From NCBI GenBank assembly GCA_948468225.1, contig CAOKHH010000015.1, positions 1 through 32,829 on the forward strand: a DNA stretch of 32,829 bases. The letters run 5' to 3'. The notes below the pieces were generated by a model, which searched no databases, was not told the DNA's origin, and saw only the letters and a list, made by a program, of their open reading frames with translations. Numbering within the stretch: the first letter of the stretch is position 1; every line of letters starts with the position of its first letter. This DNA comes from an uncultured Clostridia bacterium. Its GTDB lineage: Bacteria > Bacillota > Clostridia > TANB77 > CAG-508. This document shows, piece by piece, positions 14,226 to 22,024 of this stretch. The position numbers were made by a program, and so were the translations under genes.

Positions 14226-14654
14226 ATGAGCACGAGACCCAATGAAGCACAGGAACTGTACGATGCATATGCATCAAGCGACGAAAACTACGGAGATGAC
14301 TCTGTCTATAGCTACGGCTATGACGGCGACGACGATGCCTACGAAGGCTGCCCCGAGGACGACGACTATACCAACATCGATGACATTTCTGACGAAGACA
14401 GATTTCTTATTGCAAAAGGAACCGTTACCTTTTTCGATAAGAATGGTATCCCGCTTAGTAAAGCTAATCGCAATAGGCGTCGCCGTGGAACAGCAATGGC
14501 AAATCGCCGTTTCCTTATAACAGTTACTATTGTTGCTAAAAATTTACGTGCAAGATTATCTGACGCAGATTGTTACCCTAATGAACCTATACCCAAATAT
14601 CAGGTTGCTAAACGTCTTATGGCGACTGCGAAAAAAATGGGAATGGATATATAA
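14226..14654 (+). CDS. Orphan protein of unknown function, 142 aa
   Basis: I recognise no family. Residues 1-60 are strongly acidic and rich in Asp, Tyr and Gly (runs such as YGYDGDDDAYEG). Residues ~60-142 are basic, with NRNRRRRG near 80 and a helical Arg/Lys-rich end. Such a charge split could bind nucleic acid or a ribosomal surface, but that is a guess. The gene is much richer in G+C than its surroundings: the Arg run is encoded by CGC, CGT and AGG while neighbours use AGA. It has its own promoter and terminator, on the opposite strand to all genes around it. The AGAAGG site is 9 nt before the ATG. Confidence 0.78.
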   Translation: MSTRPNEAQELYDAYASSDENYGDDSVYSYGYDGDDDAYEGCPEDDDYTNIDDISDEDRFLIAKGTVTFFDKNGIPLSKANRNRRRRGTAMANRRFLITVTIVAKNLRARLSDADCYPNEPIPKYQVAKRLMATAKKMGMDI

Positions 14655-14686
14655 TCCTACCCCATCAGCATGATTCCTTTTATTTT

Positions 14687-14713
14687 GCCCTCCCCTTGGA
14701 GGGCTTTTCTTTA
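14687..14713 (+). terminator. Terminator of the 142-aa gene
   Basis: Perfect 7-bp GC stem GCCCTCC/GGAGGGC with CCTT loop, followed by TTTTCTTTATT, 33 bp after the stop codon. Confidence 0.9.
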
Positions 14714-14773
14714 TTCGAAATAAATAAAAAAGAAAAAGATATATTATCTTTTTCTAAAAATTTTATTGTTTTC

Positions 14774-14893
14774 TTATTCTTCTATTTTTTCAAATTGGTC
14801 TTTTCCAACTCCACACATTGGGCAAACAAAATCATCTGGCATTTCTCCTTCGAATTCGTGTTCATATCCACATACTAAACATCTATATTTCAT
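14774..14893 (-). CDS. Small rubredoxin-like iron protein, 39 aa
   Basis: Both metal-binding pairs are present: CLVCGY at 5-10 and CPMCGV at 24-29 in [20 protein letters not shown]... The spacing between the pairs is shorter than in a classical ~52-aa rubredoxin, so it is a minimal rubredoxin fold like the C-terminal domain of rubrerythrin. It is a likely one-electron donor to the rubrerythrin encoded just upstream in the same direction. GAGGAGGT lies 7 nt before the ATG. Not a fragment: start, stop and site are all clean. Confidence 0.88.
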   Translation of the reverse strand: MKYRCLVCGYEHEFEGEMPDDFVCPMCGVGKDQFEKIEE

Positions 14894-14947
14894 AATATCA
14901 ACCTCCTCATATTTTTAAGGGCATAATCTTAGCCTCTCTATATAACA

Positions 14948-14975
14948 CGGGCGGACAGAATCGTCCGCCCCTATA
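14948..14975 (+). repeat. CCCTACA-family palindrome (CCCCTATA end)
   Basis: GGGCGGAC ... GTCCGCCCCTATA, an 8-bp perfect GC stem; 6 nt behind the rubrerythrin stop and ahead of the rubredoxin gene. Confidence 0.85.
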
Positions 14976-14981
14976 GTTTTA

Positions 14982-15521
14982 TTAGTAATTTTCTGCTTTA
15001 ACTTCAAAATATGCTTTTGGATGTGCACAAACTGGACAAATTTCTGGTGCTTCTTTTCCTATGCATATATGTCCACAATTTCTACATTTCCATATTTTTT
15101 CTCCATCTTTACTAAATACTAATCCATTTTCTACATTGTCTAGTAATTTTTTATATCTTTCTTCATGTTCTTTTTCAATTTTTGCTACACCTTCAAATAA
15201 ACCAGCTATATAATCAAATCCTTCTTCTCTTGCTTCTTTTGCAAATCTATCATACATATCTGTCCATTCAAAATTTTCTCCCTCTGCAGCAGCCTTTAAG
15301 TTATCTACAGTTGAACCAATATCTCCACCATTTAATAATTTAAACCATAATTTTGCATGTTCTTTTTCATTATCTGCTGTTTCTAAAAATATTGCTGCAA
15401 TTTGCTCATATCCTTCTTTTTTTGCTTTACTTGCAAAATATGTGTATTTATTCCTTGCTTGTGATTCACCAGCAAATGCTTCCATTAAATTTTTTTCTGT
15501 TTTTGTTCCACTTAAATTCAT
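14982..15521 (-). CDS. rbr: Rubrerythrin
   Basis: 179 aa. Non-haem diiron peroxidase that reduces H2O2 in anaerobes. The N-terminal ferritin-like domain carries the ligands in [21 protein letters not shown] and [14 protein letters not shown]. The C-terminal rubredoxin domain (~145-179) has CRNCG and CPVCAH. Normal order, so not a reverse rubrerythrin. AAAGGAGG precedes the ATG. Its promoter overlaps a 7-1-7 palindrome (15564-15578). It forms a probable two-gene unit with the small rubredoxin downstream. Confidence 0.96.
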   Translation of the reverse strand: MNLSGTKTEKNLMEAFAGESQARNKYTYFASKAKKEGYEQIAAIFLETADNEKEHAKLWFKLLNGGDIGSTVDNLKAAAEGENFEWTDMYDRFAKEAREEGFDYIAGLFEGVAKIEKEHEERYKKLLDNVENGLVFSKDGEKIWKCRNCGHICIGKEAPEICPVCAHPKAYFEVKAENY

Positions 15522-15560
15522 TACTAATTCCTCCTTTATAATTTAAAATTAAGCGACTAA

Positions 15561-15589
15561 AATATATCATAATGATATTTTATTGTCAA
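15561..15589 (-). promoter_or_regulatory. Rubrerythrin promoter with a PerR/Fur-like palindrome
   Basis: Minus strand: perfect -35 TTGACA (15589-15584), 17-bp spacer, -10 TATATT (15566-15561). A perfect 7-1-7 inverted repeat, ATATCAT-A-ATGATAT (15564-15578), overlaps the -10 box. PerR/Fur-family boxes have this 7-1-7 geometry, and rubrerythrins of clostridia are known PerR targets. Confidence 0.65.
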
Positions 15590-15601
15590 CATATTTTTGT
15601 A

Positions 15602-16793
15602 CTATTTTAATAATTCTATAGCTCTTTGTAATTGTGTATCTATTACATTTCCTTCTCTATCTGTTGTTAATTTTACAACTTCGTGCGGTTCAATTCCAAC
15701 TCCGTCAATTTTATCTCCATTTGGAGTTACAAATTCTTCTGTTGTTATTTTTAGTGCATTTCCATCTGCTAATTGTAGTATTTGTTGCATAACACCTTTT
15801 CCATAAGTTTTTGTACCTATTAACTTTGCTCTATTATTATCTTTTAATGCTCCAGACAAAATTTCTGTTGAACTAGCAGAATTTCCATTTACTAATAGAA
15901 CTATGTCTCCTTTTACTAAATTATCTTTTTTGGATTTTGTTTCTTCTCTTTTTTGATTTTTATCTATTGTTACCATTATTAAATTATCTTTTGGCAAAAT
16001 GCATTCTGCAATTTCTACAGCCTCTGATACAATTCCTCCCGTATTGTCCCTTACATCTATAACAAACTTTGTTGCACCTTCATTCATTAGCTTTTGAGCA
16101 TTTTCTTTGAATTCATTTGCTGTTCCTTCATTAAAACTTGGTATGCTAATATAGCCTATATTTCCTTCTATTATTTTAGATGTTACAGAATTTATTTTCA
16201 CTTCTCTTCTTTCAACTTCGAAATCTAAAATTTCATTTTCTCTTTTTATTTCTAACTTTACTGTACTTCCGAGGTTCTCCTTTCATAACTTCTGCTGCAA
16301 CATCTATTTGGTCTCCCGCATATTCAACATCATTTACTTTTAATAATATATCTCCTGGTTTAATTCCTACTTCTTCTGCTGGAGAACCTTCCATTGGAGA
16401 AATTATTACTATTTGGTTGTTTGTTTGGTCATTTCCTATATATACCCCAATACCTACATAATGGCCTAATGTATTACTTTCCATTTCGGTCCATTCTTTT
16501 CCAACTAAATACTCTGTATATTTATCTCCTAATGCATTTACATACCCTTTTATAGCTCCATCTATCAATTTTTGTTCATCTATATCTTTTAAATAATATT
16601 TATCTATAACCGCTCTTATTTTTAATATTGCTGTTTCTAAATTATCAGCTTCAACTGTACTTACAATATAGCCAATATTTCCATCTTTTCTTAAATAATT
16701 TGTAAAACCTATTATTGTAAATATCATTGTTACAAAAGCGGTTACTAATATTAGCATTATTGTTCTATATATATTTTTTTTATTTGAATACAC
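15602..16793 (-). pseudogene. ctp: C-terminal processing protease (S41, CtpA/CtpB type), split by a one-base frameshift
   Basis: Starts with GTG 16793 after AAGGAGTG. Fragment 1 (16793 to about 16271) has an N-terminal membrane anchor (~8-30) and a PDZ domain (SNTLGHYVGIGVYIG, EGSPAEEVGIKPGDILLKVN). Fragment 2 has the protease core with catalytic Ser in GNSASSTEILSGAL and Lys in TKTYGKGVMQQ. One extra G at ~16271 (plus strand) turns the expected MKGEPGSTVKLEIKREN into another frame; without it the gene reads through as 396 aa. Neighbouring LytM and FtsEX genes match its usual context. Either a real recent mutation or a consensus error. Confidence 0.88.
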
Positions 16794-16889
16794 TTATTTT
16801 CTCACTCCTTTTTTAAATTACTTTTATATTATACTACAAAATTATTTTAAATAGTAGTAATTTTTTAGAAATTTTTATTAATAAATATA

Positions 16890-16914
16890 GGAGCGCTTTT
16901 CATGCGCCCCTATA
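16890..16914 (+). repeat. CCCTACA-family palindrome (CCCCTATA end)
   Basis: GGAGCGC ... GCGCCCCTATA; 18 nt behind the stop of the second LytM gene. Confidence 0.7.
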
Positions 16915-16932
16915 ATACAATAAAAATATGTA

Positions 16933-18123
16933 TTAGAAACAGAATATTAGTTTTGAATATACCTCTGCTGTAATATAATTTAATGGATTCGTTGCAGATG
17001 CACTGCCTACAGCAGTACGAACTTCAAAATGTAAATGTGGTCCTGATGAAGTTCCTGCATATTTATATCCATCTGATGGTCTTCCTCCAGTTACTCCTAT
17101 TTGTTGTCCTCTTTTTACTGTTTGTCCAACAGAAACACTTATTTTAGATAAATGTCCATAGCATGTATATAAATTATTAGAGTGTTTTATTTGGATAAAA
17201 TTTCCATACCCAAAATATCCAGATTGTGCAGATACAACATATCCATCTGCTGGAGCATATAGAGGAACATAGTTTACACCTATATCTAACGCTTTATGAT
17301 TTGTTGTTGCTCCTGCAACTGGTTGATTTCTTGGTCCGTACCCATATGTAATAAGATTATAATTTCTGCTTGACGTTGATAATGGCCAGCTTAACGTTCC
17401 AGAAAAGCTACCAACATATCCCTTTCCTATTTCTTCTATTTTTTTCTCAACTTCTTTTATCTCTTTTTCATATTTTTTTTGCTCTTCTTCCATAGAATTC
17501 TTTTGGCTAGCTAATTTTTTTCTGTTAGCTTCTAACTCACTTACTTTTTGTTTAACAATATTCATTTGTTCTTCTAAATCTGCCTTATCTGATTCTAACT
17601 GTTGTTTAGTATTTTCAATATTTGTTTTTGTTTCCTCTATATTTTTTAATAAGCTATTATCCATATCTGCAAGTTCGCCCAATACATAATAGTTTGATAT
17701 AAAATCTGTTAAGCTTTCTGAACTAAGTAAGAAATCTAAATAAGTTACATCTCCTGCCTCATATTGTGCAACTATTCTAGACGCTAACGCCTTTCCTCTT
17801 TTTTCATAATCAGCTTCTAGCTGTACTATAAGCGCTTCATTATCATTTATTTGTTTTTGTAAGTTTTCAATATTTCCTTGATATATATCAATTTGAGAAT
17901 TTAACTCACTAATTTGTTTTTGAACCCCACTCATTTCAGAAGATAACTTATCTATTTCCTTTTTAGCTGCATTTATTTTGTTTTGAACATCATTCTTCTG
18001 TTGTTGTAGTGAAGTTAAATTAGAATTACTCGCATTACTATATGTTGTTCCCATATTTGCCAAAAACATTATAAAAGTTAATATTATACATACCCATATA
18101 CAAATACATTTTTTCTTATTCAT
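16933..18123 (-). CDS. Coiled-coil LytM/M23 peptidoglycan hydrolase or activator (second of a pair)
   Basis: 396 aa. N-terminal signal/anchor (~5-27), then ~200 residues of coiled coil of the PcsB/EnvC kind, including QYEAGDVTYLDFLLSSESL, then a basic-acid hinge and a C-terminal M23 domain (~285-385). Zinc ligands are intact: HKALD (H and D), CYGHLS and GPHLHFEVR. Such proteins cut septal or side-wall peptide cross-links and are controlled by FtsEX through the coiled coil. 4 bp after the first M23 gene and paralogous to it. The last residues (AEVYSKLIFCF) are unusual and hydrophobic. Confidence 0.93.
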   Translation of the reverse strand: MNKKKCICIWVCIILTFIMFLANMGTTYSNASNSNLTSLQQQKNDVQNKINAAKKEIDKLSSEMSGVQKQISELNSQIDIYQGNIENLQKQINDNEALIVQLEADYEKRGKALASRIVAQYEAGDVTYLDFLLSSESLTDFISNYYVLGELADMDNSLLKNIEETKTNIENTKQQLESDKADLEEQMNIVKQKVSELEANRKKLASQKNSMEEEQKKYEKEIKEVEKKIEEIGKGYVGSFSGTLSWPLSTSSRNYNLITYGYGPRNQPVAGATTNHKALDIGVNYVPLYAPADGYVVSAQSGYFGYGNFIQIKHSNNLYTCYGHLSKISVSVGQTVKRGQQIGVTGGRPSDGYKYAGTSSGPHLHFEVRTAVGSASATNPLNYITAEVYSKLIFCF

Positions 18124-18127
18124 TTAA

Positions 18128-19303
18128 TTATTCCTCCTCATTACTTTTTATATTATCTCTATTTAATAAATATTCTAATGGATCTGTCCATCCTCCATTT
18201 ACTCTAACTTCAAAATGAGTGTGTGGCCCTGTTGAAATTCCAGTTGAACCAACTTTTAGCACAGGTTGTCCTCTTGTTACAGTTTCTCCAATTTCAACCA
18301 AGCGTTCTTCTCCATGTGCATATAGTGTTGATAGTCCTCCTCCATGGTCAATTACTACCATATTTCCATAAGAAGCATTATATTCAGATTTTACAACTGT
18401 TCCGTCATTAGCAGCAACTGCATAGCTTCCTAATGGTGCTGCAATATCAATTCCTGTGTGCATCTTATATATTCCATTTAATGGATGAATTCTCATTCCA
18501 TATTTATATGTTATTGTAGTATACCCAGGTACTGGCCAACAGAAAATTCCGCCAACATATTCACTACCTAAATTTTGTGTTAAAATCATTAGTAATTCAA
18601 CTTCTATTTTTTGTGTTTCTTCTTGATATTGATCTATTTGATTTTGTAAATTTAATTCTTGTTCTGACAATTCATTCATTTGGGATCTTTTTAAAACTCT
18701 AATATTTGAAAGAACAACTGCTGATTTTTCTTGTTCATGTCTTTTTTCTTTCAATTCTTCTTTATAATTATCTAATTCTTCCTTTATTTTTTTTATTTCT
18801 TCTCTTTGAGTTTCACAAGTTCTTATTAGTTCATTGTCGTGTTCTACTATATCACTAATCAAATAATAATTTGAGATAAGCTCTACTAAACTTTTTGAAT
18901 TTAATAAAAAATCTAAATATACAACATCTCCAGCCTCATATTGCGCAACTATTCTATTTGCTAATAATTCTTTCCTTTCGTTATATACTTTTTCTATTTC
19001 ATTAAATTGTTTTTCTACAGCTTCTATTTTTATATCCAATTCAGCCATTTCTTTTTTTAAAACAGCTACATCTACTTCATATTTATAAATTTTATCACTT
19101 AAATCTTGTAATTGTATCATTAAATCAGATATTTGACCTCTAAGTTCTTCTACTTGTAATGTATTTTCTGAAATTTTGTCTTTTAGAATTTCTCTTTGTT
19201 CTCTAAGTTCTACAATATCTTGCGTTTCTGCTTTACTTTTAGCAGAAGCAAACAAAATAATCATAACAATTCCTGTAATAATAATATACAGTTTTTTATT
19301 CAT
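18128..19303 (-). CDS. Coiled-coil LytM/M23 peptidoglycan hydrolase (first of a pair)
   Basis: 391 aa from ATG 19303, chosen for AGGAGAAG 4 nt upstream; that site overlaps the ftsX stop. A signal/anchor segment (~4-24), coiled coil with QYEAGDVVYLDFLLNSKSL, and a C-terminal M23 domain with HTGIDIAAP, TLYAHGEE and GPHTHFEVR, so the zinc site is complete. As in PcsB-FtsEX of streptococci and CwlO-FtsEX of Bacillus, it is the probable effector of the adjacent FtsEX. Compared with its neighbour it has the more standard catalytic domain. Confidence 0.94.
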   Translation of the reverse strand: MNKKLYIIITGIVMIILFASAKSKAETQDIVELREQREILKDKISENTLQVEELRGQISDLMIQLQDLSDKIYKYEVDVAVLKKEMAELDIKIEAVEKQFNEIEKVYNERKELLANRIVAQYEAGDVVYLDFLLNSKSLVELISNYYLISDIVEHDNELIRTCETQREEIKKIKEELDNYKEELKEKRHEQEKSAVVLSNIRVLKRSQMNELSEQELNLQNQIDQYQEETQKIEVELLMILTQNLGSEYVGGIFCWPVPGYTTITYKYGMRIHPLNGIYKMHTGIDIAAPLGSYAVAANDGTVVKSEYNASYGNMVVIDHGGGLSTLYAHGEERLVEIGETVTRGQPVLKVGSTGISTGPHTHFEVRVNGGWTDPLEYLLNRDNIKSNEEE

Positions 19304-19313
19304 TTGTCTTCTC

Positions 19314-20228
19314 CTAAACATCTAAATACTTTCTCATTGAAATCGTACTACCAATTATTCCAATTCCAACCCCTAACACTATGTATATTATAATAATTAA
19401 ATTAACCATATCCCCAAAGCTTAATAAACTTATTGTTTTTAATGTTTGCGCTAGCGATGAGGTTAAGAATTTATTTGCCAAAGAATTATAACCCAAGCAA
19501 ATTATTAGTATTGATATTAATCCTGATGCTAATCCTATTATAACTCCCTCCACTGCAAACGGAGCTCGTATAAAACTATTCGTCGCACCAACATATTTCA
19601 TAATTGATATTTCTTTTCTTCTTGCATGTACAGAAAGTTTTATTGTGTTTGATATAATAAATAAAGAAACAATAACTAATACAACTAGTATAACTAATGT
19701 AAATATTTTTATACCATTACCTAAAGATAATAATGTATCTATTGTTCTTTCTGCACTTCTTACACTTACTACACCTTCAATCTGTTCTATTTGTGCTTTT
19801 ACATTTGAACTGTAACTTAAATCTGTAACATTTATTATAAATGACTGTTTAAAGCTATCAACTGTAACAAAATCCATAGCATGTGGGGTTTCCTTAAGTC
19901 TTTCGCTCATTGTATCATATGCTTGTTGTTTAGAAACTCTCTCCATTTTATTTATAGCTAAAGTATCATTTACTTTTATGTTTTTTATTTCATTTTCTAC
20001 TCTTAGTATTTCTTCTTCTGTCGCCTCTGGTTTAACAAATGCTTGCATTCCTTGTGCTTCCTCAACTGTTGATACAATATGATTTATATTTTGCGCAATT
20101 GCAAAAAATATTCCAAACATAAGCATTGTTGCACACATAACTCCTAAACACGAAAAAGTAGATTTTTTATTTTTAAATACATTCTTAAATCCTTCGCTAA
20201 TTAAATAACCAATAACACTATACTTCAC
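19314..20228 (-). CDS. ftsX: Cell division ABC transporter permease-like protein FtsX
   Basis: 304 aa from GTG 20228 (MKYSVIGYLISEGFKNVFKNKKS, the normal FtsX start) with AGGGTGG upstream, overlapping ftsE by 11 bp. Four membrane segments: one near 25-47 and three in the last ~130 residues. A large extracellular loop (~50-165) would contact the LytM proteins. FtsX transmits ATP hydrolysis by FtsE to cell-wall hydrolases outside. Adjacent ftsE and two M23 genes support this directly. Confidence 0.95.
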   Translation of the reverse strand: MKYSVIGYLISEGFKNVFKNKKSTFSCLGVMCATMLMFGIFFAIAQNINHIVSTVEEAQGMQAFVKPEATEEEILRVENEIKNIKVNDTLAINKMERVSKQQAYDTMSERLKETPHAMDFVTVDSFKQSFIINVTDLSYSSNVKAQIEQIEGVVSVRSAERTIDTLLSLGNGIKIFTLVILVVLVIVSLFIISNTIKLSVHARRKEISIMKYVGATNSFIRAPFAVEGVIIGLASGLISILIICLGYNSLANKFLTSSLAQTLKTISLLSFGDMVNLIIIIYIVLGVGIGIIGSTISMRKYLDV

Positions 20229-20901
20229 TGCTATAACCACCCTTTTCATCTCTTACTATATTTCCAGATTTTATCTCTATAACTCTTTTATTCATTTTGT
20301 CAACAATATCTTTTGCATGTGTAGCAACAACAACAGTTGTTCCTCTCATATTTATTTCATTTAATAAAGTCATTATTTCCCAAGCAGTATCTGGATCTAA
20401 GTTTCCAGTAGGTTCATCTGCAATTATCATTGATGGATTATTAACAAGTGCTCTTGCTAATGCTACTCTTTGTTGCTCTCCTCCTGATAATTCATCTGGG
20501 TACATTTTGGCTTTTCCACTTAACCCTACCAAAGATAAAAGCATTGGCACTTGTCTTCTTATATGTCTAGGAGTTGCCTTAACTATATACATTGCAAAAG
20601 CAACATTATCATATACTGTTCTATCTGGTAACAATCTAAAATCTTGAAATACAACTCCCATACTTCTTCTTAAATATGGAACTCTAGTTTGTTTTAAAAA
20701 GGTTGTGTCTTTTCCATTTATTATTATATTTCCATTTGTTGGTTCTTCCTCTTTTAGTATCAATTTTATTAGTGTAGATTTTCCACTTCCTGAGCTTCCA
20801 ATTAAAAAGGCAAATTCTCCTTTTTCTATTTTAAAATTTGCATTATTTACAGCCTCAGTACCAGTTGCATAAGTCTTACTTACATTTTTAAACTCTATCA
20901 T
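20218..20901 (-). CDS. ftsE: Cell division ATP-binding protein FtsE
   Basis: 227 aa ABC ATPase: Walker A GSSGSGKS at 35-42, Q-loop GVVFQDFRLLPDRTVYDNVA, signature LSGGEQQRVALARAL, Walker B MIIADEPTGNLD, and the switch His in VVATHAKD. The FRLLPDRTVYDNVA run is typical of FtsE rather than LolD/MacB. First gene of the block ftsE-ftsX-M23-M23-ctp. Its site (AGGAATG) is rather far from the ATG. Confidence 0.96.
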   Translation of the reverse strand: MIEFKNVSKTYATGTEAVNNANFKIEKGEFAFLIGSSGSGKSTLIKLILKEEEPTNGNIIINGKDTTFLKQTRVPYLRRSMGVVFQDFRLLPDRTVYDNVAFAMYIVKATPRHIRRQVPMLLSLVGLSGKAKMYPDELSGGEQQRVALARALVNNPSMIIADEPTGNLDPDTAWEIMTLLNEINMRGTTVVVATHAKDIVDKMNKRVIEIKSGNIVRDEKGGYSSEV

Positions 20902-21021
20902 AAACTAATAATCATTCCTTTCGCCTATCACTTCTATGTTTTAATTATAATAGCTGAATTATTTCTATTATTATACGACTACATAATATCAATAAAACTT
21001 AATAAATGCAATACCATAAAA

Positions 21022-21066
21022 CAAAAAAAATGATATAAAATTACTTAATTTCTTCATTTTATATCA
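21022..21066 (-). terminator. Terminator of the 265-aa membrane-anchored protein
   Basis: Stem TGATATAAAAT / ATTTTATATCA around a 14-nt loop, then eight T on the minus strand. It separates this gene from the ftsE block. Confidence 0.85.
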
Positions 21067-21098
21067 TCTTTCTTCATTTTTCTTTATATTAAAAATTA

Positions 21099-21896
21099 TT
21101 ATCTTTCTTCGCCTTCATTTACTAAACCATTTCTTACTTCAATTTCAGTTTTACTTTCAACTTTTGGATTTTCCTTATCAGATAAATCCATATGATATAC
21201 TGTATAACTACCATCTGCTAATGTTGTTTTATATGTTTCATTCATTGATAACGGTTTTCCATCTTCTTTTACAAATTCTAAATTACTAAAACCTTTCATA
21301 TTTTCATAAAGTCTAACAAAAGATTCTACATCTTTATCTTCATAAGAAACTTTTTCTTGCATATCTTGCAATTCAATTATGTCCCAAACCGCTGATTCTA
21401 TTTCTCTACTTTTATCTTTATTATCCATAAAAGATTTTGAATAGTTTCTAGTTATTTCTACTGAAAAATTCTTAAATTCTTTTCCTTCTATTTTTATATC
21501 ATCTGCATCATATGCAGTTTTCATCTTTTCTTTAAACATATTCAAATATAATTTAGATGTCATTTTGCTCATCATCTCTAATTTAATTTCACTCTTTACT
21601 TTATTAAAAGTTTCTACTTGGGCATCTGTTAATTTTTCAGAAGATAAACTATTGTATAATCTAATGTTATCTTCTAATCTTGCTAATCTATACATTGTAT
21701 CTTCATCATCCGTTTTTGCATACTCCATGTATTTTGTATTATCTATATTATAATTTGACATATCTATGCTTTTTGTGTCTTGGCTTGCAACTCCAAATCC
21801 TACAACTGTACCTACTGCAGCTAACCCCGCAGCTGTTGTTCCTATAGTAACTTTTATATTGTTTTTAAAATCATTTCTTTTGTTTTCTTTGCCCAT
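21099..21896 (-). CDS. Membrane-anchored protein of unknown function, 265 aa
   Basis: Start at ATG 21896, preceded by AAAGGAGG; an upstream in-frame ATG has none. One membrane segment near residues 14-37 (TIGTTAAGLAAVGTVVGFGV) after a basic N-terminus, so the rest is probably outside the cell. That part is highly charged and helical (~55-200), with a beta-like end (LADGSYTVYHMDLSDKENPKVESKTEIEVRNG). I recognise no domain. It is monocistronic, with a strong promoter at 21930-21958 whose sequence nearly repeats that of the RNA gene at 9002. Confidence 0.82.
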   Translation of the reverse strand: MGKENKRNDFKNNIKVTIGTTAAGLAAVGTVVGFGVASQDTKSIDMSNYNIDNTKYMEYAKTDDEDTMYRLARLEDNIRLYNSLSSEKLTDAQVETFNKVKSEIKLEMMSKMTSKLYLNMFKEKMKTAYDADDIKIEGKEFKNFSVEITRNYSKSFMDNKDKSREIESAVWDIIELQDMQEKVSYEDKDVESFVRLYENMKGFSNLEFVKEDGKPLSMNETYKTTLADGSYTVYHMDLSDKENPKVESKTEIEVRNGLVNEGEER

Positions 21897-21929
21897 ATGC
21901 GTTCCTCCTTTGTTATTAAAACTAGTTAT

Positions 21930-21958
21930 ATTATAACACACTTTACATATTTTTGCAA
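21930..21958 (-). promoter_or_regulatory. Promoter of the 265-aa protein gene
   Basis: Minus strand: -35 TTGCAA (21958-21953), 17-bp spacer, -10 TATAAT (21935-21930). The 3' part of the spacer plus the -10 (ATGTAAAGTGTGTTATAATA) differs at one base from the same region of the RNA promoter at 8967-8995. Confidence 0.75.
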
Positions 21959-21986
21959 ATTATGTGAATTTTTGGTGTTTTAGTAA

Positions 21987-22020
21987 AATAAATTGGCACA
22001 CCTCAGTATGCCAATTTATT
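21987..22020 (-). terminator. Terminator-like hairpin behind the transketolase operon
   Basis: Perfect 12-bp stem AATAAATTGGCA/TGCCAATTTATT, then TTTACTAAAA on the minus strand. The T-run is weak but the position, 4 bp after the stop, fits. Confidence 0.65.
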
Positions 22021-22024
22021 AAAA

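Noticed and set aside
15602..16793. Programmed ribosomal frameshift in ctp
   Set aside because: No slippery heptamer or downstream stimulator is seen, and the family never uses one. A mutation or consensus error is simpler; the same holds for the transketolase gene.
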